From Cryptomeria japonica (Eukaryota; Streptophyta; Pinopsida; Cupressales; Cupressaceae): 58,000 bases of DNA. The notes beneath the pieces are model-generated. The model saw only the letters and a list, made by a program, of their open reading frames with translations. It ran no database searches and had not been told where the DNA came from. Location of the stretch: positions 238,256,422 through 238,314,421 of the forward strand of contig NC_081406.1 of the NCBI RefSeq assembly GCF_030272615.1, written 5' to 3'. This document shows, piece by piece, positions 11,381 through 22,741 of the stretch (position 1 is its first letter; every line of letters begins with the position of its first letter). Position numbers and translations under genes: made by a program.

Positions 11381-11852
11381 ACAGAGAAGACTTCTAAAGA
11401 GTTCAAAAATAGCTTGTGGGTATTCATCCCCACCGTGGTTTTTTCCAGTTGGGTTTCCACGTGAAAAATATATGTCACGTGTGATGCTTTTATCTTGTGA
11501 TGCTTTCCTATTGTCTGTCAAGCATATGATGGTTATGTGTTTTATGCCTATCAATAAAACATGTTGAACTAGCTATTATTATGATTTGATGATAGATTAC
11601 CTATTTATGCATAAGAGTGAAATGGTAGTGTAGTCTTGAGCTGAGTGAAAAGCTAAGTGAGTAACCAGTTAATGATTGTCATAGTCATTCTTAGCTTTAC
11701 CGGTTGCACTCTGTTTAAAACCAGTGTCATTGCTTGCCAGTCATTTGAAGTGTCTGTTGTCAAACCGGTTTAGGACTGTATTTTTGTCTATACTGATTCA
11801 CCCCCCTCTTAGTACCAATTTAGTACTATCCATTCTTCTTTGAGTTATCAAT

Positions 11853-11864
11853 TGGTATCTAAGC
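11853..11864 (+). other. Element A primer binding site (initiator Met tRNA)
   Basis: TGGTATCTAAGC two bases after the LTR, against TGGTATCAGAGC expected for plant initiator Met tRNA. There are two mismatches, so it is partly decayed. Confidence 0.8.
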
Positions 11865-11921
11865 GTCCTCCAGGTCCTCTATGCTATAAGCTTAACCGCT
11901 TGAGGTAAAGATCCCAGTCTA

Positions 11922-12960
11922 ATGATGAAGAGGGAAGGTCCAAAGTTTAACAGATAAAATTTTAGTATATGGAAAGACAGAATGAAGATATTCATCAGAA
12001 GCATGGGTGCTCAACACTGGAGCTATGTTGAGATTGTCTATGTTTCTCCTACTGGTACCCTTACTAATGACCAAAAAAGAGAGATGCAGGAGAATGGGCA
12101 AGTTATGGAAGCCCTAATTAGTAGTTTATCTGACATTGAGTTTATTGATGTTCAGGATAAGGTAAATCCCAAAGAGGTATGGGATACTCTTGAAAATATC
12201 TATGGTGGTGATGAACATGTAAAACAGGCTAAGGAAGAAAGCCTTAGAGGGAAGTTTGAAGATATGCGGATGGTTGAAGGTGAGACCATTCAACAGTATG
12301 GAATAAGAATCAAAACTGTTGTTGGAGATATCAAGAGTGCGGGTGGTAAAATAGAAGATGCCACTACGGTAAGCAAAGTCCCGAGATCCCTATTGCCAGT
12401 CTATGCAATAAGGGTTGCTGTTATTCAAGAGCTAAGATCAATAGACAAGACTAAGGTATCCCTAGACTCTATCATTGCAAAGTTGATAGCCTTTGAGCTA
12501 AATAGTTTTGATGGCAGTGTTCAAAAGACTGAATCAACTTTTAAAGCTTCTGCAGTACCATCCAGAAAAGGAAAAGAAGCTAGCACTAGTGGTGAACCAA
12601 GATAGGGCAGAGAAATGGATGATGAGGAGATTCTGATGGCATTTGAAGCTCTCCTTTCTAGGAAACTTCCAAAAGGAACCGGCAAATACAAAGGTAAGCT
12701 ACCTTTGAAATGCTTCTCTTGTAACTGGATAGGACATATTGTTGTAAACTGTCCTAATGGTGACAACAAGGACAAATAGGAAAGGTTCAAGAAATTCAAA
12801 GGAGGAAACTAGAGAAACTATTTTGTGACAGTTGATGAAGGTGTCATAGATGAAGAATCAAAGGATGAAGAAAATGAAGATATTGTGTTTGTTGCTGTCA
12901 AGGAAGATGTGTCAGACAAGAAGGCTCTTGTCTCTTGGTTTGATAACTCCAATGAGTGGA
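11922..12960 (+). pseudogene. gag: Element A gag
   Basis: Copia Gag forms the virus-like particle and packages element RNA. The frame begins at the paired ATG codons 11922/11925 just after the primer site. It carries the copia Gag segments NFSIWKDRM, EVWDTLENIYGG and LIAFEL, and one zinc knuckle CX2CX4HX4C at 12711-12752 (CFSCNWIGHIVVNC). It stays in one frame into the protease but is stopped at 11955, 12603, 12777 and 12810. The first stop replaces a codon in FN-x-NFSIW, where Gln or Gly would be usual. Length and order are normal for copia, so this is a decayed but nearly complete gag. Confidence 0.9.
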
Positions 12961-13260
12961 TCATTGACAGTGGTTCTTCTCACCATATGACTGGTGAATG
13001 GAGCAAGTTTCTATCATTGGAGGAGTATGATGGTGGTGTGGTTTGCTTTGGCAATGATGCACCATTCATGGTCAAAGGCAGAGGGTCCATCTCTTTGAAT
13101 GGAAAGAGTAGTGCTGACAATGTGTATTGGGTTGATGGTCTTAGACACAACCTTTTGAGTGTTGCCCAGCTGAATGACAGTGGTCTCACTTTGGAATTCA
13201 AGAATGGAGTTTGCAGAATCAAAGGAAAGAATGGTGAATTGGTGGCCACCGGCATACAGA
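12960..13260 (+). pseudogene. pol: Element A aspartic protease
   Basis: Retroviral-type aspartic protease that matures the polyprotein. The catalytic Asp-Ser-Gly is at 12966-12974 in WIIDSGSSHHMTG. It is followed by the family's VCFGNDAPFMVKGRGSISL and NVYWVDGLRHNLLSVAQL blocks. The domain itself is open and in frame with gag and integrase, and it is one of the better preserved parts of A. The polyprotein around it is not translatable. Confidence 0.88.
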
Positions 13261-13847
13261 CCAAAGGTAACCTATTTCAACTGAATGCAAATATAAGTAA
13301 ATGTCTTATGGCTAAATTTGATGATAGCTGGATATGGTATAGGAGACTCTGCCATGTAAAATTTGATAACATTGTGAAGGCTAGTAAGATCAAGGCAGTT
13401 AGAGGGTTGCCGGTGCTAAGCAAATCGGATAATACCTTGTGCAGAGAGTGTCAATTGGGAAAAATGTCTTCCTCAACCTTTAAAGGTAAATCTTTCACTA
13501 CTGACAACTTTCTTGATCTTGTGCTAATTTGTGTGGTCCTATGAAGACTAGAAGTGTGCAGGGTGATAGGTACTTCATGATTCTCACTGATGACTGCTCA
13601 AGAATGATGTGGGTCACATTCGCGAAAGACAAGTTTGAAGCCTTTGTAAAGTTAAAAGCTTTCAGAGCATTAGTGGAGAAGGAAAGTGGTAAAAGGATCA
13701 AGTGTCTGAGAACTGATCAAGGAGGGGAATTCACTTCTGGGTGAATTCAACAAGTACTGTGAAGAACATGGCATCAAGAGGCAATTGTCTGCCCCCTGGA
13801 CTCCACAACAGAATGGCCTAGTAGACAGGAATAACTGGACTGTGGTT
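13261..13847 (+). pseudogene. pol: Element A integrase, first part, interrupted by element B
   Basis: Zinc-binding HHCC region (WYRRLCHVKF then CRECQLGK) and part of the DDE core. A short deletion near 13525-13535 breaks the LVHTDLCGP-type stretch that holds the first catalytic Asp and shifts frame. The core resumes at 13529 in another frame (GDRYFMILTDDCSRMMW). The second Asp is present (LRTDQGGEF). One extra G near 13740 shifts frame again. In NGLVDRNN, at about 13813-13836, the third catalytic residue is Asp where Glu is expected. Element B is inserted straight after codons for VVEA. Confidence 0.85.
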
Positions 13848-13852
13848 GAAGC

Positions 13853-14911
13853 TGTTGGTATTTTGGTATGGTTTTGTCATTGATGTCAACACCTACTAAA
13901 ATACTAGCACTTTGGAGATCCAGCAGCATTCACTAGCAAGCTAGTAACTATTGCACAGTTACTGGTATATACTTCACCGACAGGATATAATGATCACCAG
14001 CACTTGGAATGATATGGAAGACACTTGGTAATGTTGAAGACATCATGTGGATACTTTGTTTTGAAGAATTAATCATTGGTATATTCATATTTGTATATTT
14101 TCTTTTACCGGCAAATAGGTCCAAGGTTACCTAGGGTTACATCGGTAGGCTTATCTTTTCCAGATCAGCATGGCATGCTATGGAGATGATTTATTATTGT
14201 TCTAAAATGAATTAAGCTGACATGTTTAATTGGTTATTGCATCAGATATTATATTATTTGTAAAAGTCTTTATTGTAATATTTTGTAGAGCCAACCTACT
14301 AAAATTGGTCTTAGGTAATGGTATAAATGTAAGATCTTATATGTAAGATTGACTGTGAAATGCGGAAAAGAATTGTGAGAAGGTATATGCGAGATTAAGA
14401 AGAGGTATAAATGAAGACATCATTTGAAGGTGAAGCTAGGTTTTTGTAGAAGCATATTAGCATTACATTGGTACTGAATCCAACATATGAAGATGCTATT
14501 TTGTGTAGTACATTCTTATTGGATTTAACTATCCAACTATAGTCAGTGTGACTCCCATTTTGTGATTGAGCAGTGAGCTCTAGGCTGTTGGCCTTTCTGC
14601 ATGTGCAGACCCCATCTATGTACACTTACTATCTACAGTAGTATAATTTAATTGTGGGTAAGGTTTCCCACCATGGTTTTTCCTTTTATAGGGTTTCCAC
14701 ATACAAATATTGGTGTTATGTGTTGTGGATAACTTTATGTTTATGTTTCATGCATTAATCTTTACCGGTATAGCAATTAACTGTTAACACTATCTACTGA
14801 CATACTTAACTGGTTTACTGGTATTAAGCATTAAGTTGGTTAAGTTGTTTTGGTTTGAATTTATTAGACAACTGATTCACCCCCCCTCTCAGTTGTCTCC
14901 GGGACCTAACA
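13853..14911 (+). repeat. Element B 5' LTR (1059 bp)
   Basis: Starts TGTTGGTATTTTGG and ends GGGACCTAACA. It contains TATAAATG near 14322 and the conserved CACCCCCCCTCTCAGT motif about 30 bp before the end. Blocks around 14490-14610 (GTCAGTGTGACTC, GAGCTCTAGGC, TTGGCCTTTCTGCATGTG) are shared with the LTR of non-autonomous element C. Confidence 0.96.
14322..14329 (+). promoter_or_regulatory. TATA-like box of element B 5' LTR
   Basis: TATAAATG about 470 bp into the LTR, preserved in the 3' LTR near 19955. Its placement suits a U3/R border; it is only a sequence match. Confidence 0.35.
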
Positions 14912-14913
14912 AT

Positions 14914-14925
14914 TGGTATCAGAGC
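14914..14925 (+). other. Element B primer binding site (initiator Met tRNA)
   Basis: TGGTATCAGAGC, the exact plant initiator Met tRNA complement, two bases after the LTR. Confidence 0.95.
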
Positions 14926-14967
14926 CTAGTCCTCTTTTGCAGAAGTTTAACAACTTGAGGAGATCCA

Positions 14968-16050
14968 ATGACTACTAATTATTTTAGGAAGGACAATCCT
15001 AAACTTGATGGAACCAACTATGGGATATGGAAGATCAGGATGGAGACATATCTGAATTGCATTGGTAAAGACATCTGGGAAGTTACAAAGAATGCCTATA
15101 CTGCTGCTGTAGCTGGTCAGACCGCTCCAACTACCTTAGCTAAAGATGAGGAGAATAATTGCAAAGCAAGAGAAGCACTTTTAAGTGCTTTATCAGATCA
15201 ACAAATTATGGGATTATCAGATAGGTCTACTACTAAAGCTATTTGGGATCATTTGGAAACACTGAATGAAGGAGATTCCACAGTCAAGATTGTAAAACTT
15301 GAAAGCTTTTGAGTTAGGTATGAACATCTGAAAATGGAAGAAGATGAAAAGATTTCTGCTTTTATTGAAAGAGTAAATGAAATTGTTTTGGGTATTAAAT
15401 GTTGTGGAGGAACCTTGAGTGAGGATGAAATTGTTTCAAAAATCTTAAGAGGATTGCCACCGACATATAAAATGAAGGTTATTGCTATAAATGAGTTCAG
15501 AACAATGCCTAATACATCAGTAACTAGGGATACATTGATTGGAAAACTTTCAGCTTTTGAAATTGAGGAATTTGGTCCTGTTACTACTATAAAGACAGAT
15601 TTGGCCTTTAGAGCATCAACATCATCTGTTCCATCAATTGACAAATCAGATTGGAAAGCCTTTTATGCAAGAGAACTTGAAGAAACTAGGAAGGAGAATG
15701 AAGAACTTGAAGAACTTGAAGCACTATTTGCAAGGAAAATGCCAAAAGGTCCAGTTGGAAGTAAGTATGAAGGTAAAGCACCCTTTAAATGTTTTAACTG
15801 CAATAAGATTGGTCATATGGCTTCGAGATGCCCTGATAGACATGCTAGACTAAGAGAAGAAGCTAGAAGAACATACAAGCCTAATCCTGAATATCAGAGA
15901 TACAAATTTAAGAAGAACAAAGACAAATCTTGTTACATTGCTGATGAAGGTGTGACTAATGATTCTGATGAGGATCCAACAGACAATGGATGGGTTTTTG
16001 TTGCTATAATAGAAGATCAACCGACACCTACTGCTCAACTGGTAGAATAA
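14968..16050 (+). pseudogene. gag: Element B gag
   Basis: Starts MTTNYFRKDNPKLDG at the first ATG after the primer site. The copia Gag core (NYGIWKIRMETYL, AIWDHLETL, KISAFIERVNEIV, KILRGLPPTYK, LIGKLSAFEIEEF) is followed by a zinc knuckle CFNCNKIGHMASRC at about 15792-15833, then basic and acidic stretches. One frame throughout, broken by a TGA at 15310 and ending at a TAA at 16048, where the family normally reads on into protease (TAA probably replaces a Glu or Gln codon). This is one of the cleanest gag copies in the window. Confidence 0.93.
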
Positions 16051-16390
16051 GCCCTAGCAGCTAAAGTTGAAGTAAAGGATGAATGTATCATTGACTTAGG
16101 ATGCTCACATCATATGATAGGAGACAAGGGTAAATTCTGGAACTTTCAAGAATACGATGGAGGTTTAGTAATATTTCGAGATGACAAAGCCTATTCAATC
16201 AAAGGTGAGGGTACAATATCTCTTGATGGTAAGCATAACACTGACAATGTCTACTATGTTGAAGGATTAAAGCATAATCTTTTAAGTGTTGGTTAATTGG
16301 TTGAGAAAGGATTTCAGTTACAATTTAAGAATGGAAAATGTAAAATCATGAATAGAACTGGTTTGGAAATTGTAACCGGTAATTAGACTA
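16051..16390 (+). pseudogene. pol: Element B aspartic protease
   Basis: Protease domain in frame with gag. The active-site triplet reads Asp-Leu-Gly (ECIIDLGCSHHMIG, near 16084-16125) where Asp-Ser-Gly is normal, a change expected to weaken or abolish activity. The following blocks GTISLDGKHNTDNVYYVEGLKHNLLSVG are intact up to a TAA at 16294 that replaces a likely Gln codon. A TAG follows at 16384. Confidence 0.85.
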
Positions 16391-17243
16391 GAGGTAATAT
16401 ATTTCATTTGAATAATAGTGAAAAGGCATGCTTGATTGCACATATAGATGAAAGTTGGTTATGGCATAAGAGACTATGTCATGTAAACTTTGATTGCATG
16501 GTAAAGATTAGTACTTCTAAGGCAGATAGAGATCTACCTAAAATTATGAAACCTCAGAATACAATATGTAAGGAATGTCAATTTGGAAAACAAGTTAGAG
16601 CTAGTTTCAAAAGTATTCCAGAAAAATCCAATAATGCTCTTGATTTGATTCACACTGATTTATGTGGTCCAGCTAGAACTAAAAGCTTACAAGGTGATAG
16701 ATATTTTATGCTAATTATTGATGATTATTCTAGAATGTGTTGGGTTACTTTTCTCAGAGAAAAATCAGAAGCACTCAGAAAGTTCAAACTGTCCAAAGCA
16801 ATGGTTGAAAATGAAACCGATAAGAAAATCAAATGTTTAAGATTAGATCAAGGAGGAGAATTCACATCTGAGGACTTTAATACATTCTATGAAGTGAATG
16901 GAATTAGAAGATAGCTATCAACACCTAAGACACCATAGCAAAATGGAGTTGTCGAAAGGAAAAACATAACTATGGAGTTGTTGAAAGGAAAAACATAACT
17001 ATCTTAGATGCAGTAAAAAGTATGTTATCTAAAGAAAATTTACCACATGTATATTGGAGAGAAGTAGTCAGCACAGTGGTCTATACATTCAACAAAGTTC
17101 ACATCAAAGGTGAAACTGGTAAGACCCCTCATGAACTATGGTTTGGTAATACTCCTACTCTTAAGTATTTCAGAATTTTTGGAAGTAAATGTTATATTAG
17201 AAGAGATGAGTATATTGGCAAATTTGATCCTAGAAGTGATTAA
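16391..17243 (+). pseudogene. pol: Element B integrase with 29 bp tandem duplication
   Basis: HHCC region (WLWHKRLCHVNFDCMV, CKECQFGK), then the DDE core: first Asp in LIHTDLCGPA, second in LRLDQGGEF, Glu in NGVVERKN. Stops at 16912 and 16936 sit where Gln codons are expected. At 16943-17000 a 29 bp segment is repeated in tandem, moving the frame by two. Downstream integrase (LPHVYWREVVSTVVYTFNKV, TPHELWFGNTPTLKYFRIFGSKCYIRR) reads exactly in the shifted frame to 17241. Integrase would insert cDNA into the genome. Confidence 0.92.
16943..17000 (+). repeat. 29 bp tandem duplication inside element B integrase
   Basis: Two adjacent 29 bp copies (16943-16971, 16972-17000) that differ at one base (GTCGAAAGG against GTTGAAAGG). 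Confidence 0.95.
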
Positions 17244-18331
17244 GGAATATTTCTTGGTTATTCATCTAAGAGCAAGGCATATAGATGTTTTAATAAGAGA
17301 TTGCAGAAAATTGTTGAGAGTACAAATGTAAAGATTGATGAACAATTTAGAGGAACTTCAGGGTATATAGACTCTGAACCGACAACGGAAATTGTGACAA
17401 ATGAACTTACACTAAATCCACCGGTACAGAATGAAGATCTAGTTACCTGGCACCATCAGAGGATTCCATAGTAATTGAAGAACAACAACAAACTAAGACA
17501 CCTCGGTATGTAAAATTGAATCATTCTGAAGATCAGATAATTGGAAATAAATTTAAAGGAGTTATGACAAGAGGAAGATTGACAAATGAAGAGGTATGTC
17601 TTATTTCTAAAATTGAACCATCATTTTTTAATGAGGCATGTGAAGATAAATTTTGGATTAAAGCTATGGAAGAAGAATTAGAACAAATTGAGAAAAATAA
17701 TACTTGGACATTAGTTCCCTGACCTAAAGATAAAAATGTAATTGGAACCAAATGGGTATTTAGGAACAAACTTAATGAAGATGGTAAGGTTGTCAGAAAT
17801 AAAGAAAGACTAGTGTGTAAGGCATATTCTCAGAAAGAAGGAGTTGATTACAATGAAACATTTGCACCGATAGCTAGAATTGAAGCAATCAGATTATTCT
17901 TGGCCTTTGCAGCTCACAAGAACTACAAAGTTTATCAAATGGATATTAAATGTGCATTGTTGAATGGAGATATTGAAGAGGAAGTCTATATTGAACAACT
18001 TGATGGATTTTCTTTGATAGATGACAATGATATGGTTTGCAGGTTAAGAAAAGCTCTGTATGGATTGAAACAAGCCCCAAGAGCTTGGTATGCAAGGTTG
18101 GATAAGTATCTTTTAAAGATTGGTTTTACTAAAGGAAATGTAAACAACAATTTATATTACAAAATAACTAATTATGACATCTTGATTATAGAAGTATTCA
18201 TTGATGATATAATCTTTGGAGGAGAAGATGGATTATGTAAAGAATTTTCTATTAAAATGCAGCAAGAATTTGAAATGTCTATGATTGGAGAAATAAAATT
18301 CTTTTTTAGGATTACAGATTTCACAGACTGA
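17244..18331 (+). pseudogene. pol: Element B reverse transcriptase
   Basis: After a low-complexity, frameshifted linker the RT starts near 17516. Motifs seen are [71 protein letters not shown] and CRLRKALYGLKQAPRAWY. The catalytic box is FIDDIIFGG at about 18198-18224 (both Asp kept). A stop at 17720 replaces the usual Arg after LVP (CGA to TGA). A one-base length change near 18305 breaks the frame at the entry to RNase H. Clearly copia type. Confidence 0.92.
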
Positions 18332-19150
18332 CAAAGGTATATTTTTGAGTCAATCCAAGTACTTGAAAGAGTTACTAAATAAATTTGGGATGGAGAACTC
18401 TAAACCAGTAAGCACACCTATGACTACAAATGACACATTATCTCAAAGGAATGAATCTACACCTATTAATCCAACTAGATACAAATGTATGATAGGAGGT
18501 TTACTGTATCTGACATAAACCAGACCTAATATTATCAATGCAATATGTATTGTTTCTAGATTTCAAATTAATCCTAGAGAAAATCATGAATTAGCAATAA
18601 AAAAGATTTTCTGGTACTTACAAGGCACTGCAAATCTTGGATTATGGTATCCTAGAGATGAAAATTTTGATCTGTGTGCATACACAGATGCAAATTGAGT
18701 AGGAGACGTGGATGATAGAAAAAGCACCACCGACAGAGCATTCTTTCTTGGAAAGAGATTAGTTTCTTGGTTAAGTAAGAAACAACATTGTACATCTTTA
18801 TCAACAGCAGAATCAGAATATGTTGCAACAACAACTAACTGTACATAGGTACTATGGCTTAAGAAAATGTTGAAAGACATAAAGGTAAAATGTAAGGAAC
18901 CTATTACTATATATTATGATAACACTGCAGCAATTGATATATCTAAGAATCCGGTATTACATTCTAAAACAAAACATGTTTCTATCAAACTGAATTTTCT
19001 AAGGGAAAAAGTTGAAGAAAAGGAGATAAAATTGGTTTATGTGAATACTAAAGAATAGCTTGCAGATATTTTCACAAAGCCTTTGCCTAAGGAGACTTTT
19101 GAATATCTCAAAGATCAGCTTGGAGTCATACCACCACCGGTAGAGACTTA
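18332..19150 (+). pseudogene. pol: Element B RNase H and polyprotein end
   Basis: Ribonuclease H removes RNA from the cDNA hybrid. It is recognisable from GIFLSQSKYLKELL-type sequence at about 18335 through CAYTDAN, DRKSTTDRAFFLG, LSTAESEYVA, YYDNTAAIDISKNPVLHSKTKH and LADIFTKPLPKETFEYL. Catalytic Asp and Glu positions are present. In-frame stops at about 18697, 18847 and 19057 fit TGG-to-TGA and CAG-to-TAG changes. It ends PPPVET with TAG at 19147. Confidence 0.9.
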
Positions 19151-19485
19151 GACAGTTGATGATTGTCATCAATCGACAGAATTAAAAGACAAATCTTTTA
19201 CTCCGGTCTTTGATGAGCAAGCTACTTCTCAAGGGGAGTAGTTGGTATTGATTGGTATTTTGTATATGAACTTGATTTTTGTAACTTTGGCATTTGATGT
19301 CAAAGGGGGAGAGATATCTATGGAAAAATAGATTATCTTTTAAGGAGAGTTTGGTAATGAAAATCTTTGATAACACATGTTGCTCCCAGGGGGAGAGATT
19401 GTTGGTTTTTGGTATTTGGCATTTCTAGTTTGGCACTTTGATGGTTTTTCCATCTTGTGTTGCCATCACTGCCAAAGGGGGAGAT
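19151..19485 (+). other. Element B 3' untranslated region and polypurine tracts
   Basis: Non-coding, with several purine boxes (AAGGGGAG, AAAGGGGGAGAG, CAGGGGGAGAG) and the final CCAAAGGGGGAGAT at 19472-19485 abutting the 3' LTR. The last one should prime plus-strand DNA. Similar multiple boxes occur in A and C. Confidence 0.8.
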
Positions 19486-20537
19486 TGTTGGTATTTTGGT
19501 ATGGTTTTGTCATTGATGTCAACACCTACTTAAACAATTAGCACTTTGGAGATTCAACAGCATTCATCGGCAAGCAAGTAACTATTGCACAATTACTGGT
19601 ATATAGTTCATCGACAAGATATAATGATCACCGACACTTGGAATGATATGGAAGAAACTTGGTAATGTCGAAGACATCGTATGGACACTTTGTTTTGAAA
19701 TATTAATCATTGGTATATTCATATTTGCATATTTTCTTTTACTGACAAATAGGTCCAAGGTTACCTAGGGTTACACCGGCAGGCTTATCTTTTCCAGATC
19801 AACATGGCACGCTATGGAGATGATTTATTATTTTTCTAAAATGCATTAAGCCAACATGTTTAATCGGTTATTGCATCAGATATTATATTATTTGTAAAAT
19901 TCTTTATTGTAATATCTTGTAAAGCCGACCTACTAAAATTGGTCTTAGGTTATGGTATAAATGTAAGATCTTATTTGTAAGATCGAATGTGAAAAAGAAT
20001 TGTGAGAAGGTATATGCAGGATTAAGCAGAGGTATACACGAAGAAATCATTTGATGGTGAAGCTAGGTTTTTGTAGAAGCATATCAGCATTACATCGGTA
20101 CTGAATCCAGCATATGAAGATGCTATTTTGTGTAGTACATTCTTATTGGATTTAACTATCCAACTGTAGTCAGTGTGACTCTTATTTTGTGATTGAGTAG
20201 TGAGCTCTAGGTTGTTGGCCTTTCTGCATGTGCAGACCCCATTTATGTAAACTTACTATCTGCAGTAGTATCATCTGATTGTGGGTAAGGTTTCCCATCG
20301 TGTTTTTTCCCCTTATAGGGTTTCCATGTACAAATATTGGTGTTATGTGTTGTGGATAACTTTATGTTTATGTTTCATGCATTAATCTTTACCGGTATAG
20401 CCATTAACTATTAACACTGTCTACCTGCATACTTAACTAGTTTACCAGTATTAAGCATTAAGCTGGTTAAGTTGTTTGGTTTGAATTTATTAGACAACTA
20501 ATTCACCCCCCCTCTCAGTTGTCTATGGGACCTAATA
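19486..20537 (+). repeat. Element B 3' LTR
   Basis: Starts TGTTGGTATTTTGG. Its end is CCTAATA where the 5' copy has CCTAACA, a single C-to-T change at the terminus. Followed by GAAGC. About a tenth of positions differ from the 5' LTR by eye, mostly transitions. Confidence 0.95.
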
Positions 20538-21622
20538 GAAGCAGCTAGAACCATGTTGATTCAAGAAAAGGTAGCTCACAACTTTTGGAGAGAAGCGGTG
20601 AGCACTGCTATCTACACAATGAACCGACTACTCATCAAGAAAGGTAAGGATAAAACTTCTTATGAGTATTGGACCGGTAAGACACCTTTGGTTAGCTACT
20701 TTAGAGTGTTTGGTAGCAAATGTTACATCAATAGGAGTGAACACCAGAGCAAATTTGATGCGAAATGTGATGAGGGAATATTCCTAAGATATTCCACCAA
20801 GAGAAAAGCTCTCAAGTGTTTCAACAATAGGACTCAGAGAATTATGGAAAGCATCAATGTAAGAGTTGATGAAACCTCTAAGAAAATTGAGGAAACTTGC
20901 AGTGAGCAAGCGATGAATGAACCAGTTGACAACCAATCGAGTACTAGTAACAATTTTCCTACACTGGCAAATGTAGATTTTGATGCTGATGGAGATGAGG
21001 ATGAAGAAGAAAAGCAAGAGGAATCTATCAAGACCATTCCTCAGTATGTCAAGTTGAATCATGATCCTAATCAGATCATAGGAGATAAGGATGCAGGAAT
21101 TCTTACAAGAAGAAAGGTCAGAGAAAACTCATGTATGATCTCTGAATTTGAGCCTAAATCATTCAAAGAGGCACATAAGGATGAAGACTAGATCAAGGCA
21201 ATGGAAGAGGAACTTGATCAGATAGAGAAAAATAGTACATGGTCTTTGGTACCTAGACCAGAGCACAAAAATGTCATTGGTACTAAATGGGTGTTCAGAA
21301 ATAAGTTGAAAGAGGATGGCATAATGATTAGGAACAAAGCCAGATTAGTGTGCAAAGGATATGCTCAAGAAGAAGGAGAAGACTATGGAGAAACCTTTGC
21401 TCCTGTAGCCAGATTGGAAGGAGTCTGCATGCTTCTTGCATATGCAACTTTAAAAGGTTTCAAAGTATATCAAATGGATGTGAAATCTGCATTCCTAAAT
21501 GGTGTAGTTGAAGAGGAGGTGTATATTGAGTAACCAGATGGGTTTGCCCTATCTGAAGACAGTGATATGGTATGTAGGCTACATAAAGCCTTATATGGAC
21601 TAAAGCAGGCACCTAGGGCATG
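20538..21622 (+). pseudogene. pol: Element A integrase C-terminus and first part of RT
   Basis: Continues A's integrase directly after the GAAGC duplication (ARTMLIQEKVAHNFW, TPLVSYFRVFGSKCYI). An acidic linker follows, then RT motifs: [51 protein letters not shown] and KALYGLKQAPRAWY. Stops at 21189 (expected Trp) and 21532 (expected Gln) are single transitions. Just after the codons for AWY the sequence is interrupted by gypsy element F; the YVDD box lies on the far side. Confidence 0.92.
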
Positions 21623-21627
21623 GTATG

Positions 21628-22741
21628 TGAAGAGGGGAAAATAGATTTGAAGGTCAAATGATCAAAACATAATGAAATAAATATGCAGAATGCTAAAATA
21701 TCATTAAAAGACCATTTCACCTTGCTATTTTACCTTCTCCTTCGGATTGAGCTTGATGAAGTGAGGGCACCCCTTGATAATGCTCCACTTGATGTGCTCC
21801 TTTGATTGCTAGATGTGGATGGCTCTCCAATCTTGTGCACAAATGGAATGGATTTGAAAAATGATAAGGATGAGATGATCAAGTTGCCAAGTTAATTTCC
21901 TGGGCTCAAAAGAGTGGCATAAATTTACTGGATTTCAAGATGTTTAGAATGAAGGGATGGAGCCCTATTTTATAGGAAGAGGAGAGGAAAATAGATGGCT
22001 AGGATGAATTCGAGATGAAGGGATAATATTTACTTGTGAGCTCACACAAGGTCCAAGAGAGGGTGTGGAGACCAAGAATTATGCCTTAAAGGCATTTCGT
22101 ATTTCCACACTCCACAAGATGCATTGGAGGAATTAAAAATTCTTCAAAAAAGGATATCATGGGGATTGGAGGAATAAAAAGGAATTAAAAATTCCTTGGG
22201 AGAGGGGATGCCTAGAGGAATGTGTGATTTCAAAAATCTTACATTCACCTAGGAAAAGAGCATTTAAAGCTAGTGGCTGGATGAAAAGGACAAAGAGTTG
22301 ACTTTGTGACTAATCATGATGATTAACCATTAACAACTCATTAGGAGGGGGATTAGAGGAAATGTTAGGTGGGATTAATATTTATAGGATAATTTGACTA
22401 GGAGAGAGAATGAGTGGAGGGAATAAAAAATTAGAAGAATAATGTTAAGTGAGTTTAGGGAGTTTCTAGAAGAATGAATTAAGAAGATGATTTGTAGGAA
22501 TCATGTAGGTTAACTAATTAATTGAAATTAATTAGCTAAGAGGAAGATTTGTAAGGATTTGATTTTTTTAGAAGAATAAAGAAAGGGATTGATTTATTAA
22601 ATAAATCAATCATATGCTATAGTGACAATATTAATTATATTTAATTAATATTGAGAGGAATTTGAACTAACATAATTAATTAATTAATTAATTATGCGAG
22701 GAATTAAAAATATTTAAAATAATTATTTTTATGTGTCTACA
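21628..22741 (-). repeat. Element F 3' LTR (left copy, 1114 bp)
   Basis: On the plus strand it runs TGAAGAGGGGAAAATAG to GTGTCTACA. On the minus strand it therefore starts TGTAGACAC and ends CTTCA. Very similar to 34472-35577 except for scattered transitions and a longer TTAA run near the end. Confidence 0.96.

Larger units (their letters stand above)
10340..11850 (+). repeat. Element A 5' LTR (1511 bp)
   Basis: Pairs with 36884-38375, with both ends identical in form. It differs from its partner mainly at CCGGT-type sites and by C/T and G/A changes, roughly one difference in ten to twelve bases by eye. It holds a TATA-like box, a telomere-like tract, an array of AATCC(C/T)TTAA boxes at 11140-11380, and the CACCCCCCTCTTAGTACC motif near its end. 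Minus-strand ORFs within it recur in the 3' LTR only because the LTR is duplicated. Confidence 0.96.
13853..20537 (+). mobile_element. Copia element B, complete with both LTRs (6685 bp)
   Basis: Inserted in A's integrase. LTRs are 13853-14911 and 19486-20537, with target duplication GAAGC at 13848-13852 and 20538-20542. Internal order is primer site, gag, protease, integrase, RT, RNase H, polypurine tract, all plus strand. A related LTR, minus strand, begins at 57590. The coding region is broken by many stops, mostly readable as CAA/CAG/CGA/TGG changed by one transition, and by a 29 bp tandem duplication in integrase. Confidence 0.97.
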
